A stretch of DNA of 64,000 bases, taken from NCBI GenBank assembly GCA_965203735.1, contig OZ241909.1, forward strand, positions 1,302,001 to 1,366,000. The letters run 5' to 3'. The translations under genes were made by a program, and so were the position numbers. The notes below the pieces were generated by a model. The model was not told the origin of the DNA and ran no database searches. It saw only the letters and a list, made by a program, of their open reading frames with translations. This DNA comes from Bin55 sp965203735 (lineage in GTDB: Bacteria > Pseudomonadota > Gammaproteobacteria > Pseudomonadales > Azotimanducaceae). Numbering within the stretch: position 1 is the first letter of the stretch; each line of letters opens with the position of its first letter. This document shows, in pieces, positions 9,092 through 17,268 of the stretch.

Positions 9092-10939
9092 CTATCGCAG
9101 CATACCGTGTAGCGCAGGCGGAACAAATTTCTCAAGTCCTTTCTTCTGTTCTGGAGAAAGGTATTGTAGTACTGAGTTCAATGATGCCAATTGGGTTGCG
9201 AGGTTCTCCGCGATATGATCTGATTGTAGAATTCGGAGCTTCTCGTACAAGTCCACAGGTTCGTGGTATGCCCACATATTCGACAACGAATCAAAATATT
9301 CGAACTGAAATTCTGGCGGTGTTTCCTTAATTAGCTCAATTGCCTTATCTGAATGCCCTTTTACCACCATTGCATTTCCAATAGTTAGAAGTGCCGAGTG
9401 TCTTGTTGTACTATTGCGGACCTGATCTAAGAGAGCAATTGCCGTATCCAAGCTCGAATGGACCATTTCCTCAATCACAGTGGCTTCTAATCCTATTTCA
9501 GCTTCCATTGCTATAGGTTGGTCAAGGGCAAGACTCATAGCTAATTCGGGATCTTCGCGTGTAATACTACGCAATATGTGGATTTGCAGTTCTTTGTTCC
9601 ATTCACGAACCTCCGGATCGGAGCTTGCCCAACGTATAGCAGCATTGGGGTCAAGTTTGGCCCATTCGTAGGCTATTTTATGTGAAATTTTGATCTTAAT
9701 CTGAGAGTCTCCGACTGTTGAGATCATGGAAGCAACAGTCTCCGGATCTATATCAACAATAGCCAGAAGAGCTTCCTGTTGGCTCCACTGCCTCACTCCT
9801 GCTGGCAATTGATCTAGTGTTTCAAGCACCTCATAAGGGTCAGACTCCACCCAAGAAGCGACTGCTACTCGTTGCAATTGTAAGCGCGTCGACTCGGTTG
9901 CAATCGTACTTGTTGCATCGAAAGCTGACTTGGGATTGATTTTGGATGTACTAGGTATGAGTTGCGATTGCGCCGCTTGATCTTCTAGACCGCTGCTTTC
10001 GGCCAGTTTTAATGCTCGACGGGGGTATTCCCTAGCGACTCGTTCCATAACGTGCACGAGTATGGACTCGTAGCTATCGCTTTCGCTCAGTTCTCCATAA
10101 ATTTCTAGCCAAACTTCATCGCCCTCCTCAACAATCCAAGAAAAAGCAATACTAGCGATGACCTCCCGTTGCGTTCTACTAAAATTCTCAAGGTCACGAC
10201 CAGATGCTTCAAAAAACTGCTTCCATTGTTCCCTTGGATTTCGAACGCCCCCTCCCACAATTGATAAAGATATCTGATCCAAAACGAACTGCTCAAGACC
10301 CAGTTCACGAGCGATTTTAAGTTGGTCGTTGATTGATAGCTCATTCTTTGCAGCCAATATCCCTTCCAAAGCGACTTTCTTGTTTTGCCCGCTAAGTTTC
10401 GCAGAACCCAATATTGCTTGGTCTAGATTCACAACTGACCATTCTTGAAATACCAATCCAATCAAATTACTTGCTCGAGAGTCTTCCAATTCTTCGATCA
10501 ACTTCAATGTCAGACCGGGTTCGTTCATCGCAAGACGTAAGACGATGGCTTCTTGTATCTCTCTTCGCAAATGCGACGATCCGACCTGGCTGGATTGCTT
10601 CAAGAACACTTCAAGCTCATCAGCATTAGTTTCCTTGACGAAGCTGTATAGGGCCATGGCTTGGTCAGCTCGGCTCTTGGATTCTAGGAAATCGCAAAGC
10701 TCAGAGACATTTCCTATGGATTTGGCTATCAAGGTAGGCTTGGTAGGAATGTTCTCTTGAATCGACCGAGGATCTTCGTCAGAGGAAACAGAAGACTGTT
10801 TTTTTAATAGAGGCGAGTTGAGAAGGTTAGAGTCGACCAATAGGACTACGACAGTTCCTATTGCTATTCCAACAACCGCACCCAAACCAATCAACAAGGT
10901 GGGCCAATTCTTGCGGCCTCTCAATTTGGAAAAGTTCAT
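9092..10939 (-). CDS. membrane-anchored helical-repeat protein, paralogue 1
   Basis: One of six paralogues in the window; no named family recognised. An upstream in-frame start exists at 10993, but ATG at 10939 has AAAGGG six bases upstream and begins MNFSKLRGRKNWP, giving 615 aa. A basic N-terminus precedes one transmembrane segment (LLIGLGAVVGIAIGTVVVLLV), so the bulk is predicted to face the periplasm. The rest is alpha-helical with units about 35 residues apart marked by DP followed by A and W (ESDPYEVLE, AKLDPNAAIRW, SSDPEVREW, REDPELAM). The C-terminus ends LSPEQKKGLEKFVPP, matching the family ending. Probably a superhelical scaffold or binding domain; no enzymatic motif seen. The next paralogue lies 116 bp upstream on the same strand. 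Confidence 0.8.
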   Translation of the reverse strand: MNFSKLRGRKNWPTLLIGLGAVVGIAIGTVVVLLVDSNLLNSPLLKKQSSVSSDEDPRSIQENIPTKPTLIAKSIGNVSELCDFLESKSRADQAMALYSFVKETNADELEVFLKQSSQVGSSHLRREIQEAIVLRLAMNEPGLTLKLIEELEDSRASNLIGLVFQEWSVVNLDQAILGSAKLSGQNKKVALEGILAAKNELSINDQLKIARELGLEQFVLDQISLSIVGGGVRNPREQWKQFFEASGRDLENFSRTQREVIASIAFSWIVEEGDEVWLEIYGELSESDSYESILVHVMERVAREYPRRALKLAESSGLEDQAAQSQLIPSTSKINPKSAFDATSTIATESTRLQLQRVAVASWVESDPYEVLETLDQLPAGVRQWSQQEALLAIVDIDPETVASMISTVGDSQIKIKISHKIAYEWAKLDPNAAIRWASSDPEVREWNKELQIHILRSITREDPELAMSLALDQPIAMEAEIGLEATVIEEMVHSSLDTAIALLDQVRNSTTRHSALLTIGNAMVVKGHSDKAIELIKETPPEFQFEYFDSLSNMWAYHEPVDLYEKLRILQSDHIAENLATQLASLNSVLQYLSPEQKKGLEKFVPPALHGMLR

Positions 10940-11055
10940 TCGTGACCCTTTACTGCTAGTCAAAAGCGACCAACTTCGATTCGTTTGACACACGATGCGA
11001 ATCCATTCTTTGAAACTGCCCTAAACTGAATGGATGGATATCCTGATGACGTGTC

Positions 11056-12870
11056 CTACTTCGGAAGAAAACGGGCTAGTTCATTAAGTTGCTCGGTTGA
11101 GAGGACAGAGGTATTCTTGTTCACCAACACCAGCACTTGTGCCAAGTTCTCTCTAATTTCCACTGACGGCATACTCTCCAATCGATCTAACATAGATTCC
11201 GGATCACTTAATGCCCAAGTAAGTGCCAGTCCATTGAAGTAATCGAATTGAAAATCTTCGGAAGCGCTTGTGGATAGCTCCATTGCTCGATCAATCTCCC
11301 CCTTTTTTACCAAAGCTGAACCAACTTCGATGTACGCGATCTCAAGCGTCTCTTGGTTTCGAGCTTTCTCTAGCATAGCAATTCCTTGTTCGCTGTCCGC
11401 GAGCGTGGCACCACCTATAACAAGAGCCTCCATCCCTATCTGAGAATCCGTTAGTGGTTCGTTCAGCGCAATACTTAGTGCAAGTGATGGGTCATCCTTG
11501 GCAAGGCTTTTCAATATCACGGGCATTAACTGGGTTCTCCGCTCGTGGACTCGAGGATCCGATCGAACCCATTTTAAGGCACTGTGGGGATCACTTTCAG
11601 CCCATCCTCGTGCAAGATTCCCTATGACTATATCTATTGTTAGACCACTCTCAGCATTTTCAAGGAAACCAGGCACTAAGTCTGGTGACATCCATGTCAT
11701 CGTAAGCAGTGCTTCGTGTTTGCTCCATTCCTGTAATCTTACTGGTATATGGTCCACATATCCTAACAATGACACTGGATTACTCTGAATCCATGCTCGT
11801 AGAACAGATCGCTGAATCCGCATTCGGGAGTCGCCGGATTCAATTTTTGTTGCGGTCTTGAGTGCTTCTTGCGGACTGCCGCTCTGGGTCCAATTCGCCA
11901 TTGCTTGGGACAAGACTTCGCGGTCCTTTACGTTTAGCCACTGTGCCATTGCAAGAGTACTTTGTGGATTTGACGATTCGAACTCTTTCAAGAGTCTGGA
12001 AAACAATAGAATGCGGCCATCGTCATTTCCAAGTGACGAATAAATCATATCCAAAGTGTAAGTTCCATTTTGCTCGATGCTGATTTCTGCGATATACACC
12101 AGCAGTTCGAATTGGTCCTCACTTAGTGATCCGATGTCGTTTCCGTACCAGTCTAAGACTTCGTTCCACTCTGTAATGGGGTTATCAAGGATATTTCCGA
12201 CTCTTGCTCGTGCTATTTCGTCGATTACAAATTGCTCATTTCCGAATTGAATAGCAATTTTTCTGAGTTGAGTAGTCGAAAGGCCCTCCCTGCCTTGCAA
12301 TATTCCGCGCAATGCTCCTTGTCTGAGTAATGAATCAAGTGAAATTGCATGTTCAACGGCATTGTCCAGGTCTTCAATTGACAACTCTTCAAAAATTTTC
12401 TCGACTAGAACGCCTATCCGCCTTTCGGAAGAGACCTTATTCAACTGTTCAATTGCTCTCAACGGACTAAGTATGGACAGTTTTCGGATTATTGCATCTT
12501 GAATCTCATTTCTAAAAGAAGATGGCCGAGTACTTTCGGCTAGAACAAACAGATCTTGAAGCTTTTCCTCACTCGCGCCAGCTAGAAGGATGTGTAAAGA
12601 CAACGTACGCTGAAAGGTACTAGTGAACTCAAGCAATTGTTCAATATCTGAAGAATCTGTTGCAGAGACGGGAGAGTCAGATGAATTTGGCAATCCAGTT
12701 GGAGAATCAGAAGGGAGAACACTGGCCAATCCATATTCATGCTGGTGAGAGGGCATAAATTCTTCGTTATCGAAGGATATCAATACGAAAACGGACAATG
12801 CTAAGAGACCTACCGCAACACCCAACGAAATATAACCTGAGATACTTAGTAGCCCTTTCTCTCGCATCAT
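11056..12870 (-). CDS. membrane-anchored helical-repeat protein, paralogue 2
   Basis: 604 aa, same family as the neighbour at 9092-10939. N-terminal anchor YISLGVAVGLLALSVFVLI follows a short basic cytoplasmic stretch (MMREKGLL). Repeat hallmarks include ESSNPQSTLAMAQWLN, WAESDPHSALKWVRSDP and AKDDPSLALSIALNEP. The family block with Trp then a Gly-Asn/Asp turn is WNEVLDWYGNDIGSLSEDQ, and the C-terminus is LSTEQLNELARFLPK. Start ATG at 12870 has only a weak ribosome binding site; a second ATG follows immediately. Head-to-tail arrangement with the downstream paralogue suggests tandem duplication and probably a two-gene transcript. Confidence 0.8.
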   Translation of the reverse strand: MMREKGLLSISGYISLGVAVGLLALSVFVLISFDNEEFMPSHQHEYGLASVLPSDSPTGLPNSSDSPVSATDSSDIEQLLEFTSTFQRTLSLHILLAGASEEKLQDLFVLAESTRPSSFRNEIQDAIIRKLSILSPLRAIEQLNKVSSERRIGVLVEKIFEELSIEDLDNAVEHAISLDSLLRQGALRGILQGREGLSTTQLRKIAIQFGNEQFVIDEIARARVGNILDNPITEWNEVLDWYGNDIGSLSEDQFELLVYIAEISIEQNGTYTLDMIYSSLGNDDGRILLFSRLLKEFESSNPQSTLAMAQWLNVKDREVLSQAMANWTQSGSPQEALKTATKIESGDSRMRIQRSVLRAWIQSNPVSLLGYVDHIPVRLQEWSKHEALLTMTWMSPDLVPGFLENAESGLTIDIVIGNLARGWAESDPHSALKWVRSDPRVHERRTQLMPVILKSLAKDDPSLALSIALNEPLTDSQIGMEALVIGGATLADSEQGIAMLEKARNQETLEIAYIEVGSALVKKGEIDRAMELSTSASEDFQFDYFNGLALTWALSDPESMLDRLESMPSVEIRENLAQVLVLVNKNTSVLSTEQLNELARFLPK

Positions 12871-13294
12871 GTTTTGTTAACCAGATGGTGGGTTGCAAAG
12901 GGATAAATTCACAATGTTCAGATTACTCTCAATGAGCATGCTGACTTGGAGGTCTTGCCCAGACTATTCCTAATCAGACTGTAATCGTCAGAACCGCAAT
13001 TAGGAGGCACCCTCAGTTGGCCCAACCTTAACCGACTTACAGCCAACTTTAAGTCAACAATGTTAACAAGACATCTTGCCATAATCCAAATTGTACACGA
13101 GAGGGGTTACAGAGAGCTGGTTTCAAATGTCCTAGACAGATTCACTGACTCCACAATAAGCCGAGGCTGACCATCCGCACGTATACAGACAGGCTTTCTC
13201 TGTAATGGTGAGGGCTCAATTCTAGATGGTATGGATGCCTTCCCGCTACCACAAGTGGTAGCTTATTGTTTTCTTCGAACAAGGGAAGACATCC
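12871..13294. other. spacer before IS110 remnant, with hairpin
   Basis: No gene. It contains a perfect inverted repeat at 13245-13262 (GCTACCAC, AA, GTGGTAGC) about 30 bp upstream of the IS110 transposase start. In IS110 elements the region 5' of the transposase holds the left end and, in studied members, the bridge RNA gene, so this part may include the old left end; I cannot fix its boundary. Confidence 0.5.
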
Positions 13295-13525
13295 ATGGAG
13301 AACATTGTAAAAACTGTAGGCTTGGATCTAGCGAAGGATACGTTCCACGTGTTCTGTGCGGACGCGGAGGGAAACTGTGCGCGGTCGAAGACGTTGAGGC
13401 GCAACCAGGTTCTGCCTTTCTTCGAGGAGCTGGGCGCGCCGCCCTGCATGGTGGCGATGGAGACATGCACGGGTGGGAACTGGTGGTGCCGCCTTCCGGT
13501 CAGGTCGACGAATCAGGAGGCGCGT
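13295..13525 (+). pseudogene. IS110-family transposase, N-terminal fragment
   Basis: The first about 70 codons of an IS110-type DEDD (RuvC-like) transposase. VGLDLAKDTFHVF carries the first catalytic Asp, and VAMETCTGGNWW carries the second acidic residue, in the usual IS110 order. The frame then runs into unrelated sequence and into an IS21-like end at 13574, so the middle DEDD part and the C-terminal Ser domain are missing. Base composition is clearly GC-richer than the flanking host genes. A truncated, non-functional copy. Confidence 0.75.
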
Positions 13526-13573
13526 AATGGTAGACTTGAAAAAACTCTCGCTGGCAACCTCCGTTCGGCCTAC

Positions 13574-13652
13574 GGCCTCACTCCGATTGCCAGCGCAAAG
13601 AGGTGGGGAATTCTCGTGTCGTTTAGGTGGGGAATTTCAATGTCGCCTGACA
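13574..13652 (+). repeat. 79-bp IS21-like end, copy 1
   Basis: Starts GGCCTCACTCCG and ends at the tip ATGTCGCCTGACA, with two internal GGTGGGGAATT repeats that look like transposase-binding sites of an IS21-type end. A near-identical 79-bp copy lies at 17798-17876, embedded in an IS3 transposase. The tip TGTCAGGCGACAT recurs at 13900 and 14982. Confidence 0.8.
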
Positions 13653-13899
13653 CCATCTCGCCATCGCCCTCGGTCGCGCCGGCATCCGCGAGGACTACTC
13701 GGTGCGCTACGTCACGGCGTCGACGCTGATGACCACGCTGATGCGCGCCCACGACACGGACCAGTGGGACGTCTGCCTGCACGGCTTCGCCAAGCCCCAT
13801 CTGCTGGTGATCGACGAGTTCGGCTACCTGCCGGTGCCGGCCAGCGCAGCCCATCTGCTGTTCCAGGTAGTCGCCGAGCACTACGAGAGCGGCAGCGTG
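13653..13899 (+). pseudogene. IstB-type ATPase fragment (middle part)
   Basis: Internal part of an IS21-family helper ATPase. The frame reads HLAIALGRAGI, RYVTASTLMTTL, then the Walker B-type HLLVIDEFGYLPV and AHLLFQVVAEHYESGSV. The Walker A region and the C-terminus are missing. It is cut precisely by IS tips: TGTCGCCTGACA on its left and TGTCAGGCGACAT on its right. The last 17 residues overlap those at the start of the other IstB fragment at 14537, so the two come from separate but related copies. Confidence 0.75.
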
Positions 13900-13944
13900 T
13901 GTCAGGCGACATCAAAACTGACGCAACGGCGACAACAGAACTGA
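13900..13944 (+). repeat. IS21-like left end with subterminal repeats
   Basis: Begins with TGTCAGGCGACAT, followed by two similar units GACATCAAAACTGACG and GACAACAGAACTGACGG. A terminal repeat followed by short internal repeats is the usual design of an IS21 end. An istA-like start (14071) follows in the correct direction. Confidence 0.65.
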
Positions 13945-14070
13945 CGGTCCAGAGTTCGGCTCGAGGCCGAACTTCGAAGCTTGGCTGTTCGCTTGCAGGG
14001 AGATGTCATGAAAGAAGAGCGAGAGGCTACCATCCTGTCGACCCCGTCGAACAAGGAGGTTCGCCGAACC

Positions 14071-14483
14071 ATGAATACTCGAGAGGAAGTGGCGCACATG
14101 CTTCGACTTCGCTGCCAGGGGCTCACGCTCTACCGCATCGCCGCCGGGGGACCAGCTGCAGATCGACTTCGGCTCTAAGCAGGTGGAGATCGCGGGACTG
14201 AGCTGCAAAGCGCACGTCTTCGTCGCCACGCTGGGGTACTCGCGCCGCCAGTTCGCGGCCGCCTACCAGGACGAGACGCAGCGCTCCTGGATGGACGGGA
14301 TGGATCGCGCCTTCCGCCACTACGGAGGGGTGCCGCGCACGGTGCTCATGGACAATCCCACGGCGCTGGTGGCGGTGCCGAGGAGCGGAAGCCGTCCTCC
14401 GGTGTTCAACGAGCGCTTGCAGGCGTTCGCCCGCTACTGGGGGTTCGAGCCGCGGGCGTGCCATCCGTACCGGGCCCAGACCA
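14071..14483 (+). pseudogene. IstA-type transposase remnant (IS21 family)
   Basis: ATG at 14071 is preceded by AAGGAGG and starts an IstA-like N-terminus (MNTREEVAHMLRLRCQGLT). After about 27 codons the frame is lost: an internal deletion joins it out of frame to the retroviral-integrase-type core. The core reads LQIDFGSKQVEI with the first catalytic Asp, VFVATLGYSRRQF, and LMDNPTALV with the second Asp. It stops at HPYRAQ, just before the expected catalytic Glu, where another IS end begins at 14484. Not functional. Confidence 0.75.
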
Positions 14484-14520
14484 TGTCAATGTCAAGTAAA
14501 AATGTCACACTTCTGGCAAC
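14484..14520 (+). repeat. IS21-like end, second element type
   Basis: Begins TGTCAATGTCAAG, then an A-run and TGTCACACTTCTGG. It is related to the end at 14820-14861 (CTTGACAAAAGTGGGAC on the opposite strand) and to the solo copy at 5196. It separates the IstA core from the IstB C-terminal fragment. Confidence 0.6.
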
Positions 14521-14536
14521 TTCAGGGGGTAGGCTA

Positions 14537-14788
14537 GCCCACCTGCTGTTCCAGGTCGTCGCCGAGCTCTACGAGAGCGGCAGCGTGCTGCTGACCTCCA
14601 ACCAGGCGATCGGCGACAGGGGTCAGGTGCTCGGAGACGAGGTCGTGGCCACGGCGATTCTGGACCGCCTGCTGCATCACAGCCAGGTCATCGCGATCCG
14701 CGGCGAGAGCTACCGCCTGCGCGACAAGCGCCGAGCGGGGCTCGTCGCTCCGCGCGCTACCGCCGAAGCGCAGGGAAAAACGTGGTAG
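14537..14788 (+). pseudogene. IstB-type ATPase C-terminal fragment
   Basis: C-terminal third of an IS21 helper ATPase: AHLLFQVVAELYESGSV, LLTSNQAIGDRGQVLGD, ATAILDRLLHHSQVI and IRGESYRLRDKRRAG, all typical of IstB. The open frame is continuous with the upstream IstA core through the IS end at 14484, giving a chance 201-codon chimeric ORF (14183-14788) of IstA core, IS end and IstB tail. The nucleotide-binding part is missing, so it should be inactive. Confidence 0.75.
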
Positions 14789-14819
14789 AGTGGAAACGAC
14801 GCCCCTTGCCAAGTGCCTC

Positions 14820-14861
14820 AAAAGTGGGACATTTTTTCTTGACAAAAGTGGGACATTCTAA
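14820..14861 (-). repeat. IS21-like end with duplicated GTGGGACATT unit
   Basis: Two AAAAGTGGGACATT units flank TTTTTCTTGACA. Read on the minus strand this gives TGTCAAGAAAAAATGTCCCAC, the terminal repeat style of a widespread IS21 subgroup. It closes the IstB C-terminal fragment on its right side. Confidence 0.65.
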
Positions 14862-14879
14862 GTTGTCACCAACACACCG

Positions 14880-15123
14880 GCTACTTGCCCACCGATCCGC
14901 GTCCCGCCTTGATGGCGGCCACTCCCAAGCTGACAGCGAGGTGCGTCTTGCCCACCCCCGGGAGGGCCGCAGAACCGCACGTGTCAGGCGACATCTGCGT
15001 CCGCTCCACGCTGGGCTGCATGCTGAAGTCGAAGTCGTCCAGGGTCTTCAGGTGCGGCAGGCGCGTGGACCTCTTGGCGCTCTTCAGACGACGCTGGACC
15101 CTGAGCTCGAGCTGTGCGTCTAA
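14880..15123 (-). pseudogene. IstB-type ATPase N-terminal fragment with embedded IS tip
   Basis: On the minus strand the sequence reads RRLKSAKRSTRLPHLKTL, DDFDFSMQPSVERTQM, then after a break ALPGVGKTHLAVSLGVAA, which is the Walker A region of an IS21 helper ATPase. The 13-base tip TGTCAGGCGACAT lies at 14982-14994 (plus strand) exactly between the two parts and disrupts the region before the P-loop. The orientation is opposite to the other IS21 pieces. Confidence 0.7.
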
Positions 15124-15162
15124 AAGGAGTGTCAGGAATTCCGAGTATAGGCCCTTTCCCAG

Positions 15163-15182
15163 TTCTCCCCCGAGGGGGAGAA
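15163..15182. terminator. hairpin followed by AATTTT
   Basis: Perfect 9-bp stem TTCTCCCCC / GGGGGAGAA with a two-base centre, followed by AATTTTGCC on the plus strand. Terminator-like, but no intact plus-strand gene ends here; it may belong to a lost mobile-element gene. Confidence 0.45.
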
Positions 15183-15210
15183 AATTTTGCCGTTATCCGA
15201 TTGTACCATG

Positions 15211-15429
15211 TTACTTCGCCTTGGACACCCAACCGCTCGAAGGGTTGAATCTCCCTTCGAAGTGGATGGCGAACTCGCGCTTGGCCGACTGCCAGTTCAG
15301 CATCGGACCCCCCATCGACGCATTCAACGTGTCTGGCACCAGCGTGCACACCAATTCCCGGTCGTCCGCCAGTCTGCTCGCCGTCGTCTTGATTTCCTCG
15401 ACCCTTTGTTTACAATTTACCCTTGTCAT
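15211..15429 (-). CDS. small hypothetical protein, possibly a mobile-element remnant
   Basis: 72 codons, GC-rich like the neighbouring IS pieces. An ATG at 15429 is preceded by GAAGGA at suitable spacing. The product (for example NASMGGPMLNWQSAKREFAI and HFEGRFNPSS) looks like real protein rather than shadow, but I do not recognise a family. It may be the tail of a passenger or transposition gene. Confidence 0.35.
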   Translation of the reverse strand: MTRVNCKQRVEEIKTTASRLADDRELVCTLVPDTLNASMGGPMLNWQSAKREFAIHFEGRFNPSSGWVSKAK

Positions 15430-15460
15430 TGGTCATGTCCTTCAACATCAACGAATGGTC

Positions 15461-15495
15461 TGCGTCCGAATGCCCCATGCGTTCGGACGCATTTT
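15461..15495 (+). terminator. Rho-independent terminator
   Basis: 10-bp perfect stem TGCGTCCGAA / TTCGGACGCA with an 11-base loop, followed by TTTTCTT. It is a strong intrinsic terminator in the plus orientation, now without an upstream intact gene. The rest of 15496-15779 holds nothing recognisable. Confidence 0.65.
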
Positions 15496-15779
15496 CTTCC
15501 ACAGCAAAAACGCAATCCAAAAAATGGCTTTTTCCTCGTTTGCAGAAGGGATCAGTGAACCCTAAGAAATGGTTTTCGATTGGGGAAGACAACTGACACA
15601 ATAGGGAAGAATTCAAGAATCACATATTTCTTGCGTGTAGTAGCGGAATCCGGTTGTCAAATGTCCTAGAGAGCATGGAGGCAATCCAATTGGATGCATA
15701 TAACCATGCTTTACTTATTGATATTCGGGGAAACTTAGCCCGATTGGTGTGACCAAAAATTGCTCATGGAGTCATAGGA

Positions 15780-16808
15780 ATGTCCCGAAAATCTGGACCA
15801 TCAAAACGTTTGGCCTTCTTCCGACGAGGCAATACTAAGTGTCCCATATGCCTAAAACAGTTTTCGCGTACCAGCGTCGTGAAAGGTACCGGTGTGACCC
15901 TAGAGCACGCCCCACCAAGAACATTGGGCGGTATTGTTGTCTGTTTGACCTGCAAAGATTGCAATGCCGCTGCCGGAAACAAGATTGATCAGGCAGTTGC
16001 AGATTACGCGAAAGCGGAATCAGAGCGTAAGACTGGACGAGGCGTTGAAGTGGAAATTGACATTGGGGGAACAAAGCTCACGACTTATCTTTCGGTCGAC
16101 AAGCCCATGAGCCCTCTGGACCTCGCTCGAGCAAGTCGTAATGAGCACGCCAAGAAATTCATCGATGATCACCCAAATCATGACATCCACTTGATTGTGG
16201 AAGGCAAACGGGGAACGGTCTGGGATGCTAATCGGGGCATTACGATGACAGTCAAGAAGAAACCTGAACCCAGACACAGGGCCGTAAGCATGTTGCGTAC
16301 CGCGTATCTCCTCGTCTTCTCGCTTCTGGGTTCTCGTGGTTACACTTACGCCGAAAGTGAGCCACTAATACAAGTACGTGATCAAATAATACAACCAGAT
16401 CAAGACATAGCACCTCTCCTCTTCTGCGACTTTTCACCACTCCCCGAGCCAAAGTTCGCAATAGGAATTCAAAATTCGGTCAAACCACATTTTTGGTTCG
16501 TCAAAGTTGATTCATTCGGCGTGATTCTTCCTCACGGTGGAAGTATTGAAAACTACCAACAGCTGATCGAGTTTTCAGACCCCATTCCGATTCGTTCCTA
16601 CAAGCTATATTGGGGTCTAGTTCCTTTCGGTCGTGTACCCACCTTTGATCTAACTATGAATACAGACTCTCCGCAAAAGGGCAGAGATATCTTTGGTCAA
16701 GAGCTCAATTTCACTACCCAGGGCCATGAGTTTCGTTCGGTTGCTACATATCAACAAGGTCCGCAAGTCTCATTCGCAACAACTGCGCCCACAAGGAAAA
16801 TTACATAG
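15780..16808 (+). CDS. HNH-endonuclease-like protein
   Basis: 342 aa. The N-terminal 70 residues hold a zinc-bound HNH-type core: Cys21 and Cys24 (KCPICLKQF), the Glu42-His43 pair in LEHAPPRTLGG, and Cys55, Cys58, Cys61 followed by Asn62 (CLTCKDCNAAAGN). This resembles HNH_5-type beta-beta-alpha metal nucleases. The remaining 270 residues are not recognised; they contain a short hydrophobic stretch (AYLLVFSLLG) and repeated FD/PIP motifs, with no transmembrane array. GGAG lies 9 bases before the ATG. The gene is isolated between IS21 and IS3 debris, and its base composition is closer to the host than to the IS pieces. A defence or self-propagating nuclease role is inference only. Confidence 0.65.
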   Translation: MSRKSGPSKRLAFFRRGNTKCPICLKQFSRTSVVKGTGVTLEHAPPRTLGGIVVCLTCKDCNAAAGNKIDQAVADYAKAESERKTGRGVEVEIDIGGTKLTTYLSVDKPMSPLDLARASRNEHAKKFIDDHPNHDIHLIVEGKRGTVWDANRGITMTVKKKPEPRHRAVSMLRTAYLLVFSLLGSRGYTYAESEPLIQVRDQIIQPDQDIAPLLFCDFSPLPEPKFAIGIQNSVKPHFWFVKVDSFGVILPHGGSIENYQQLIEFSDPIPIRSYKLYWGLVPFGRVPTFDLTMNTDSPQKGRDIFGQELNFTTQGHEFRSVATYQQGPQVSFATTAPTRKIT

Positions 16809-17268
16809 CTCATATGAATCCCTTTGGAAGCCTGCCTGCTGGAGCGGGCAAACCGTTTCAATCGCTCCGTCAGCTGATTGCGGTACCGATACGGCCGCGC
16901 TGTACGATGCTTGTCGTACTTCACACTGCGAACAACACCGGGTGCGAATGGTTCTAGCGCAACTAGATAGTCCAGAGGCACAACCCTCATACACAACGGA
17001 TCATGACGCTAAACAGTGACCACCAAATTGATTGTGCTTTAGCGGGATGGAATCAATGGCTCATCTCTCCAGCAGCCTAGACTGGTTGGCAAAGATAGCG
17101 CAAAAAACTCTAGACATATTTGAATATACGGGAGTCTACCACTCCACCTCTATTTGTTAGACTGAATAAGAAACTAGCTATTCACTGCGAGAGAGTTGGT
17201 TTGAGTTCGTGGCACTTTCTGAGACAGTTCGTTAGCATAACCAACTGTGGAGGAGGCATTCCACGATC
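16809..17268. other. spacer before IS3 remnant
   Basis: No gene supported. Open frames here overlap the end of the HNH gene or its complement. GGAGGAGG just before 17269 is the ribosome binding site of the IS3 orfA remnant. Confidence 0.5.

Noticed and set aside
13128..15675. Similar TCAAATGTCCTAGA words at about 13.13 kb and 15.66 kb flanking the IS21/IS110 debris
   Set aside because: Too short and no extended similarity to call a target duplication or att site.
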